From Spongilla lacustris (taxonomy: Eukaryota > Porifera > Demospongiae > Spongillida > Spongillidae), in contig OX442432.1 of assembly GCA_949361645.1 (NCBI GenBank), forward strand, positions 3,130,598 through 3,194,597: DNA of 64,000 nucleotides, given 5' to 3'. Positions 55,950 to 64,000 of the stretch are shown here, piece after piece. The notes under the pieces were generated by a model. It was given only the letters and a program-made list of their open reading frames with translations. It was not told where the DNA came from and made no database searches. How positions within the stretch are numbered: position 1 is the stretch's first letter; every line of letters begins with the position of its first letter. The position numbers were made by a program, and so were the translations under genes.

Positions 55950-57225
55950 AATCGGAAGCCATACAACTTTGTTGTACCACAATGTCACCATAGGGTTGGA
56001 AGTATAAATTGATATTAATTGGTTGCTTATTCATGATCCACCCTGCAGCTATGAGCAATGCCCTTGCTCACATTTCACACAATTGGTACCAGACACTTGG
56101 GGGATGAGCCACATGTAGGGGGTAGTGGTTTAGTCAGTTGCATGGGGGTAGTAGTAGTAGTCGTCAGTTAGGGGGTGGGGGTAGTAGTAGTAGTCGTCAG
56201 TTAGGGGGTGGGGGTAGTAGTAGTAGTCGTCAGTTGGGGGGGGGGGGGTAGTAGTAGTAGTCGTCCGTTGGGGGGGGTAGTAGTAGTAGTCGTCAGTTGA
56301 GGGTTGGGGGGGGAGGTAGTAGTAGTCGTCAGTTGGGGGTGGGGGGGAGGGGTAGTAGTAGTCAGTTGGGTGGGGGGGTAGTAGTAGTCACTTGGAGGTG
56401 GGTGGGGGTAGTAGTAGGGTTAGGGGGGTGGAAGTAGTAGTTGGGGGGGGCAGTAGTAGTATGGTTAGGGTTGGGGGGGTGGAAGTAGTAGTAGTTGAGG
56501 GGTGGGGTGGAAGTAGTAGTTGGGGGGGGATGTAAGTAGTACCACTCCACCTTTTCCTCTGCCTACGCAACAACCCCATCCCACCCCCTAACTACCTCAT
56601 GCCACCACCCCGCCCACCCTCTAACTACTTCATGCCACCACCCCGCCCACCCTCTTACTACCTCATGCCACCACCCTCTAACTAACTCATGCCACCACCC
56701 CCTCTAACTACACGGCCAATTCTTACGCTAAGTGAATCAGATCCGCTACCCAAAAGTCGTGATTCAGCCGTGAAGCGGACTTAATTTCCAATAGAATTCA
56801 ATAGTATTCGGAACAAGGTCAGTAAATTTCAGGAAATGAAGTCCGCTTCATGACTGAATCATAACCTTTGGGTAGTGGATCTGATTCACGTAGCGTAAGA
56901 ATTGGCCATGTACATCATGCCACCAACCCCCTCTAACTACCTCATGCCACCACCCCACCCTCTAACTACCTCGTGCTACCACCCCACCCTCTAACTACCT
57001 CATGCCACCACCCCACCCTCTAACTACCTCATGCCATCACCCCACCCTCTAACTACCTCATGCCACCACCCCACCCTCTAGATCATCCCCCCCCCCCATG
57101 TCTGTTACCAAATGTGAAATGGCATTGCAGGGTGAATCATGAATAAGCAATTATCAATATCAATTTATACCTCCAACCCTACAGGGACATTGTGGTACAA
57201 CAATCTATGGCTTCTGATTAATTTA
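55950..57225. repeat. Imperfect 1.3-kb inverted repeat with mirrored minisatellites
   Basis: Left flank 55950-56110 (tcaccatagggttggaagta, gcttattcatgatccaccctg) is repeated in inverse form at 57095-57225. Between them a G-rich minisatellite (ggggtagtagtagtcgtcagtt units, 56140-56540) faces a C-rich one (ctctaactacctcatgccac, 56580-57090). The arms have drifted. Confidence 0.75.
56712..56908. mobile_element. Palindromic MITE of about 197 bp
   Basis: Inverted ends ggccaattcttacgctaagt / acgtagcgtaagaattggcc, about 40 bp of good match each, inserted into the C-rich minisatellite. Confidence 0.75.
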
Positions 57226-57724
57226 ACTTACCTAACAAAGAGAATTCTCTGTTAGCAGGCAGGGACACTTGGGAAGGTCAATACTTTCCACACTCCCTCT
57301 CACCCTCCACAGCTCAGAATGAAGGTCATACCTAACATAAACGTTCACCACAATACCGGTCTGTGCACTGGTCTGGGCCAGTACTGGCACTAGTCAGGAC
57401 ATTGTTCTCTAGGCTTGGCTGGCTGAATATTGGGTTAAATCCCTCAGGATCAGATAGTAGGCTTGTCAATAAAGATCTTCAATTGATGCTTGTGAATTTT
57501 ACATATACATTGTAATACATGTACAGTAGCACAGTGACTGAGGTACATGTACACATATAAATGTACAACATGTACATGTAGTTTCTCAGGTCCAACAGCT
57601 GAAATAGACCCAGGGCAATGTTTAGCATTTTGCATGTTGTCTTACAGTTTCTAACCCTCAGACATTGTTCAATCATACATGTACACATGTGTGTACTGGA
57701 GGAAAATACATTTTTCAAAGCCAA
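57226..57724. other. Unremarkable spacer
   Basis: Contains several gtacatgta-type short palindromes; no gene seen. Confidence 0.45.
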
Positions 57725-57970
57725 CCCTCTTATTACCTCACCCCACCTCCGACTACCTCATGCCACCAGCCCACCCTCCGACTACCTCATGCTACCACCC
57801 CACCCTCTAACTACCTCATGCCACCACCCCACCCTCTAACTACCTCATGCCACTACCCCACCCTCTAACTACCTCATGCCACTACCCCACCCTCCGACTA
57901 CCTCATGCCACCAGACCACCCTCTAACTACCTCATGCCACTACCCCACCTTCTAACTACCTCATGCCACT
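57725..57970. repeat. Minisatellite, second block
   Basis: About eight copies of the same ctctaactacctcatgccac-type unit as 56580-57090, about 640 bases further on. Confidence 0.85.
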
Positions 57971-59860
57971 AGATCAATGAACAACTCAGTGAAGCACTGC
58001 AGGCTCGTTAGCCACTGCTTGGGGATTGTTGATAACACTGGATTTGCCCATGCCGGCATCTGATGGGTCACATTTGCGCAGGTGAATGAAAAGTGCGCGC
58101 AATGATGTTAAAGAGAAGCACTATATTTAGGAGGGTGGGGCTGTGCCGCAATGTATCACGTGAATGTGATAACATTCTATTATGTTCATGTGAGGACCTC
58201 TCGTACGCAGACCTAACACATTATGTTCCACTTTCGTTCAATAATTCCTCACATGCGTAAGCGCTGCCAAACTTGGACAGTTTTCCAATGGACGAATAAC
58301 TATAAAAGTTAGTTCCACAATTAGAGCATGGCTTCCTCTACAGGTCTGATAATTCAAAGTTAGCTTTTATCAATGTCAATTAACAGAAACTAATCAACTC
58401 TGTTTTAAACGTTTGGCTTCATTAATCACCACGCAAGATGGTAAGCTCTTCATTGGCACGATTATTGGATGTTACTTTGCATAGAATCACCCTGATATTG
58501 GTGATTATGCTTGACTTTCAGCAGGGGTTTCCCCACAAAAACCATAAGATAGATCACGAGATAAGTAATTTTAATAGTTATAAAAAATAATTTTTACGCA
58601 CTTCCTGGGTGGTATTGAATGTTGATCAATGCATTGGCATGTACTTAAATAACTTTTAACAACTACAGGATAATAACTTAAGCTAATCATTTGCATGATT
58701 TTTTGTTTAAACAGCATAATTTTTACCATGTTCAGTTCTGGTCTGGAGTTATGCCAATTCAAAGATTTTGCGCGACTTTTGGATCACCCGCAGATTTGAC
58801 TCGAAATGAACAACCACGTTCCAGTAGCTTGGCACAGGCATTGATTAATTTTGTAGGCGTAATCCACAAAGACTGCAAATAGAGTGCATCTTGAATAATT
58901 TCTTGCTGCATGCATAATGCTGTCCTCATACATGTAAGTGTGGTAAATCTAAGTAAGCTCTATGAATAGAAATACAGCCTATGACAAAATTAATTAACCA
59001 ATATTATTATATTTGATTTATTGACAGCTAGCTATATATATACCGGTATATATTATAATTAAAATTATAATATTTATTGAGAGCTATGCATGGTGCAGTG
59101 CACGTGAAACTACGAGGCTTCATAACCAAATACAATATGTCAAAAGCTTCCGTGCTTTGCGTGGGAGGGGGCACCAGCACCCCCCTCACAAAAATTCTGG
59201 ATACGCCCCTGGTAACGGCAATGGCAGAGGTGAAGGATCCCAAATGAGTTTTGGCAATACCTATAAGGAGAAATTTTTGAAAGCGGCAGCAAATCTACAG
59301 GAAGACTAGAGATAAAGGAGCTCGTATTGTGAATGAGATCGGAAATTGATGTTTTGGATACGCACATGGGGCTGAACTACAATCGTTCGTCCCACGATGA
59401 CAAGTTCCTTACTCATTATCTATATATAAGGGTAAGACTCGGCGTATTTCTAATCCAAATTACTATCTCGATTCATTGATTCGCACTACATGTAACTTGT
59501 AAGTCAGCACGCCTTATATTCTCCCCTAAGCTTACATTGTGCGTTAGAGCCATTGAAAACTACCAGAAATAACTTTGGTTTTGCATATTACATACATGCA
59601 ATGCAGATGTGTATGCCACATTTCCCCACTACATGTAATATCAAAGTGCATTTAGTTATAGATGTCCGAATATACCAGGACAAATTTTGAACCACATGTA
59701 CAAGTGCATTATAATCTACAAAAAAAATCACTTTATCCACGAACATAGAGCTGCACATACATATATAACTTCTACCACTACAAGTACAATATAGTAATAA
59801 CACACACTAAAACTGATGACCTTCATTCCGATCTATGAAAAATATCTGTTGATTGTCCAT
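57971..59860. other. Gene-free stretch before ACTR2-B 3' end
   Basis: No coding pattern. Holds a TIR-like end (ctggatacgcccctgg) finishing at 59212 and followed by taa. Confidence 0.45.
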
Positions 59861-62751
59861 TCATTTCACAGCAACCCCCAATTTCTCTAGGACTTTCAGG
59901 CCCTTTTCTTGGTACTCTTGTCGGGACATCCAGAATGTGTCACGATCCTTCATGATGTCACCCAACACAGCACCTCCAAGGAACACCATGTGTTTGCGAC
60001 GAGGAGGATCTTCAATACGAATCTTGAATTTCTGGAGGATCAATACTTGGATCAATACACTTATGCTAAATGGCAACAGTTGTATTCACCTATTAAAACA
60101 TAGAATGCAACTGCTACTCATATAAGGATGGGTTAGGAGTGCTCTATCAGAAAGCTACACCATATAATAGTTAAACATTGAAACAGAGGGATCTACGTGA
60201 TTTATAATCCCCAAGAGCCTGGGCTGCAGTGTCTTGCGAGGAGGACATTATCAAGGGCCCAAAGGATTCTAGTTGATTTTATGTATAGCAAAGCGGGTGA
60301 GTACATAGTTTTAACTCATTAACACTACTGTGCTCAGAATCTGGCACATTACTATGCTGAATACTATATTAGTATGCTGCTTATGGAACTAAAAACAGTG
60401 TACATTGGCTGCTTTATACGAGTGACTAGCTACACAGCATGTGTCATATGTGCCTTGGAATATGAAACAAATGGTCAGTGCGAAATAAAGCCAGTGACAA
60501 ATAAAAGCAGGCTTCAAAGGGAAAGGGTGATTGTACCAGGAAGGTTATTGCTGTAAGTGAATATAGCTACTAGACCTTTGGAAGAGAGGAGGTAATGAAA
60601 CAGAGTGACTAATATGTATAAATCAAAACAAAACAAGGTTCCGGAAAAAAAGTAAGAACCTTTTTTCTGAGAAAGAGATTGCAATACTCACTTTAAAAAT
60701 TAAAGTACCACAAGACTGGATTTGTCCCATGTCCTACAAACTCATAGACATTTACAAAGGGGCAGGGCATATTAGATTTCTTAACCGTTTGATGTGCAAG
60801 TGGGTGTTGAAGCTTAATTACGCTCAATAACAGCCATATGGCATTATTGTAATTGAAGATAGTTTGAGGTGGCACCATATTCCAGGAAGGGGGGCCAACT
60901 GATGGACTACATTACCATATGTTGTATCTTGTATTTGGCGCAAAAAGAAATAAAAACCCCTTTTAAGTACCATTATTTCCACTGCACATAAAACATAATA
61001 AAATCATAATAAAATCGCAACTACCCAATTGGACCATTACATAACTCTCCATTGCACAAATTATCAAATCTTGCCCTTCAGAAGCACAATTTTGGACTTA
61101 CAGACAACTTTTCTGTGTCTCCTTTAAGAACCCGTTCCAGATACAGCTGCTTTATTTCCCTCTCAAGGCGTGATGGAAGGCCCGGGTACATTGTGGAGCC
61201 TCCGGAAAGAACAATGTGCTTGTAGAATTCAGCCCTGGTATCAATGTCTGCTGCTTGGATGGTGTTGAATAGCAACTCAGCAATTCCGACACCCTCAACG
61301 TTAATCAAATGAGGTTGGAAAAGAACTTCAGGTGCTTCAAACCTCTCACCACCCAGTTTCACTACACGACCATCTGGAAGCTAAAATGAACATTCTTCAC
61401 TACATCATCCACATGAAAACTAAATACTTACTGTGTAAGTTTCAACAAGGACTGTAGTCTGTCGTGCCAGATTTTGTTCCTGCTCAATGTTGTAGCTTCA
61501 GGAAACAAACAGCAAATGATAATGACTGATTGATCTCCATAAGTGTGTGTTAGGATGACTTACCCAACATAGCATAACTTCTCTTTCATCATACGGATAG
61601 TTTCAAAATCAGCAGTGTGATTGAAAGCATAGCCTCTCAACAGAAGCAACTTGATCAGGTAGCGAGTGATGTCCCGACCAGCCACATCAAGTCGTCTAGT
61701 AAGATGTGGAAGGGAAAACCCCTCATACACAGGGCAGATGTGGGTCACACCATCACCAATGTCAATGACCATCCCAGTCAGGAGACCTGTACAGCGATAC
61801 AGAGAATAATATTTTTTAAATTAGTGACATGATTCCTGCTCCAAACACATAACATGAAGCCACAATGGCCTGTATGCATGCATATGTACAAGTAATTCTT
61901 TTGCCCTGCCCAAATTGGCAACTTGATCAAAAAGGAAGCTATTATTAGCCAAGTAATTGTCATTACCTTGTGCATACAAGGTCAGGACTGCCTGTATAGC
62001 GATGTATACACCAGCAAATTGGTATTCCTCAAACATGACCTGAAACGAACCAGTAAGTTAGAAATAATGTGTTCTTAACAAAATGGATGTGGCATATACT
62101 TTGGTAGGCAAACAAAACACTGTGAGGAAAGAAACAATATAAAACATACCTCCACCATCTTCTCCCTGTTCTTCATGGGATTCATCGGAGGTTCAGTTAG
62201 CAGGATCTACGTAGATGCAACAACATTTACATGTTAGGTTGTTCCTCAGCCTCAATCCACAATGTCAACCTTTGTGGTCTTAGGATCGATTTTCAGCTTC
62301 TCATTGAAAGTGTAATCCCAGACATGCTTCATGTCTTCCCAACTCCTCACTATCCCGTTCTCCATAGGATAATTCACCTCCAGCATCTGTCTCAATTGAC
62401 TGGCTTCATCACCAACCATTAGGTCCTATTGGCACGAACATCGTCAATTCCTCGCACCCCCCAATGTACAGTAACACAATTGACTTACTTTCACTTCTAT
62501 ATTGTCGACTTTAGTGGTTGATCGTATGATTGGGCGACCAACCAACGAAGGGAAGATGTGTGATGGGAAATTCGAGCCAGCATAGCCACATTTCACGAAC
62601 TAAACAGATAGCAAACAGGAAAGCGTAAGGACTTTCTAAAGGTGAAATTAAGTAAACACCCCGGCCGTTCTTCGAGTACTGCTGGTGACGACGTACTTAC
62701 CCCTGTTCCATTGTCGCACACTATAATCTTGTTTCCAGCAGAATCCGTCAT
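59861..62751 (-). CDS. ACTR2: Actin-related protein 2, copy B
   Basis: Full second Arp2 gene with the same nine-exon structure and exon lengths as copy A: 62751-62701, 62599-62489, 62425-62270, 62206-62150, 62039-61967, 61786-61564, 61495-61432, 61380-61102, 60031-59861; 394 residues. It is the more conventional copy ([30 protein letters not shown] as in other animals). No breaks. Duplication includes introns in the same positions, so it was DNA-based, not a retrocopy. Head to head with EXOSC5. Confidence 0.95.
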
Positions 62752-62871
62752 TTTAAGATGACCCACTAGCCAGGGACACAAACAGAGTAAAGATGGCTAC
62801 TGCCTTTATATGGTACGCATGCGCAAATTTGAGCTGTTGCAAACACGAAGGGTGAATAATATTTGCCAAAT
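62752..62871. promoter_or_regulatory. Shared promoter gap ACTR2-B / EXOSC5
   Basis: 120 bases between divergent start codons, with a gcatgcgcaa motif (NRF-1-like) near 62817. The motif assignment is inference. Confidence 0.45.
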
Positions 62872-63883
62872 ATGGAGGTATTTTTTGCCTTGACAGATGC
62901 TACTTCGTCAATTGGATTTTATTGCTCCTCAAGGCTTCCCCCGACACCAAGATTCATCTGAGGGACATGAAATGTGAACTCGGATTATTGGAACGCGCGG
63001 ACGGATCTGCGCGTGTGATTCAAGGAATGACTTCGGTGTTATGTGCCGTCTATGGTCCAGCAGAAGTTAAAGTGAGCAAGGAACTCTCAGATCGGTACGT
63101 CAGTATGATAAGAGGATTCCATATACTATTTCGATCATTTAAAAACCTATAGCCTTGCAGTTGCAGGCTTTGCATCTAAACAGCTATGCAAGCAAATGCC
63201 CTCCTTGCAAGCTCGGAGTTAATGCTTCTCAGTAGTGCGCGTCCTCCTGCTGCCATTTGTGATATTAATGGAGCATCTTTTTGAGGTAGCCTCACCTGTT
63301 TGGAATGTGATCCAGACTTTGTAGTCTAATGATTGCTGCCGAGTGTTGTGCTTAGGAGGTGTATTGTTTGCGTAATCTTCTGGTCTGAGTACAGGATCTA
63401 GAATATAGCTTCTTATCAATGTAAATTTATACAGATGTGGGATGTGCGAAAAGGGACCTAACGTATGTATTTTCAAGATCCTAAATGTTTGGATATTCTG
63501 GAATTCTGAAAGGTCTACAAAATGATTCTTATGCACTGAAATTTCAATGCAAGTGTTGTTCTTTTGATTTTCCAGAAAAATGGCAAAACATGTTAGGTCC
63601 CTTTTCATAGAATGGAGTTCTAAATTATTATATAGCATAGGTATGAATAAATAAATAAAAATCATAGTTTTAATACGAGTAAAATTATTCTGTTGTTGTT
63701 ATTTTTCTTTCCTTTAGGGCAACACTGGAGGTAGTTGTCAAACCAGACAGAGGACAATCTGGGCCCCGGGAAAGGCTGATGGAACAGTTTGTTGCAAGCA
63801 CATGTGATTCTCTCATTTTGACGAAGCGACATCCTCATACAGCCTTAAGTATTATACTGCAAGTGGAAAAGGATGATGGAGCG
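62872..63883 (+). CDS. EXOSC5: Exosome component 5 (Rrp46), 5' part
   Basis: RNase PH-fold ring subunit of the RNA exosome, catalytically inert in animals. Model: 62872-62877 (ATGGAG), 62934-63094, 63718-63883, continuing beyond the window after a GT donor. Residues [66 protein letters not shown] follow human EXOSC5 closely. The two-codon first exon and 56-bp intron are my choice because they give [14 protein letters not shown] in frame; the alternative is the internal ATG at 62967, which would cut off conserved residues. Confidence 0.88.
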
Positions 63884-64000
63884 GTGAGCATGTTAGTTAG
63901 TTCATACAAGAGTGCAACTGGTTCATCTTTGGGTTGGAAAAATTAAAAAAAACACTACATTTAGTGTCCAGTGTGTTAATGTGGGACCCACTTCAAGTGT

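Noticed and set aside
56362..57868. Pro/Thr-rich frames in the minisatellites
   Set aside because: Repeat composition only; no conserved start or domain.

Overview
The window is nuclear DNA of an animal, most likely a sponge (demosponge-like). The animal call is firm. Genes are split by short GT-AG introns. Metazoan families such as PACS, MSK-type kinase and CD36/SCARB are present, and calmodulin has the intron right after its ATG. The sponge call is inference from the very compact head-to-head gene layout and from the retroelement family seen here; no species is claimed.

Layout, left to right. PACS 5' exons (-, 393-1328, running off the left edge) lie head to head with an STPG4-like sperm-tail protein (+, 1428-2578). 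Retroelement fragments (3.2-4.3 kb) and an 848-bp terminal-inverted-repeat element (4420-5267) follow. Calmodulin (-, 5695-6319) is head to head with ubiquitin-RPS27A (+, 6650-7309). Mitochondrial IF-2 (MTIF2, -, 7820-17260) has 14 exons and a 5.6-kb intron filled with minisatellites and a dead YqaJ-type nuclease gene; it is head to head with an MSK-type kinase (+, 17424-20716). An unrecognised 271-residue ORF (-, 20882-21697) is head to head with YIF1 (+, 21969-25955). BCKDHA (-, 26470-33007) carries a 3-kb near-perfect palindrome with two mirrored transposase fragments in intron 2 and a TIR element in intron 1. A reverse-transcriptase relic and a 2-kb 22-bp satellite follow (33.8-36.6 kb). 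Two tandem CD36/SCARB-like receptors (-, 38.6-41.4 and 45.9-48.9 kb) are separated by nested DNA transposons and a retroelement relic. Two intact ACTR2 (Arp2) genes (-, 49758-53978 and 59861-62751) are separated by a repeat-rich gap. The 5' part of EXOSC5 (+, 62872 to beyond 63883) closes the window, head to head with the second ACTR2.

The genes are mostly unrelated housekeeping or signalling functions: protein sorting, cilia, calcium, translation, kinase signalling, Golgi traffic, branched-chain amino-acid catabolism, actin branching and RNA decay. They are linked by five short shared promoter gaps of about 100-330 bp rather than by pathway. Exon maps were built by hand from reading frame, splice sites and family similarity, so they are models. 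No RNA evidence or database search was available. The most unusual items are the palindrome inside BCKDHA, a family of elements with 7-bp target duplications, a satellite with an exact 660-bp higher-order period, non-canonical splice donors in MTIF2 (GA) and RPS27A (GC), and the mosaic divergence of the two CD36-like genes.
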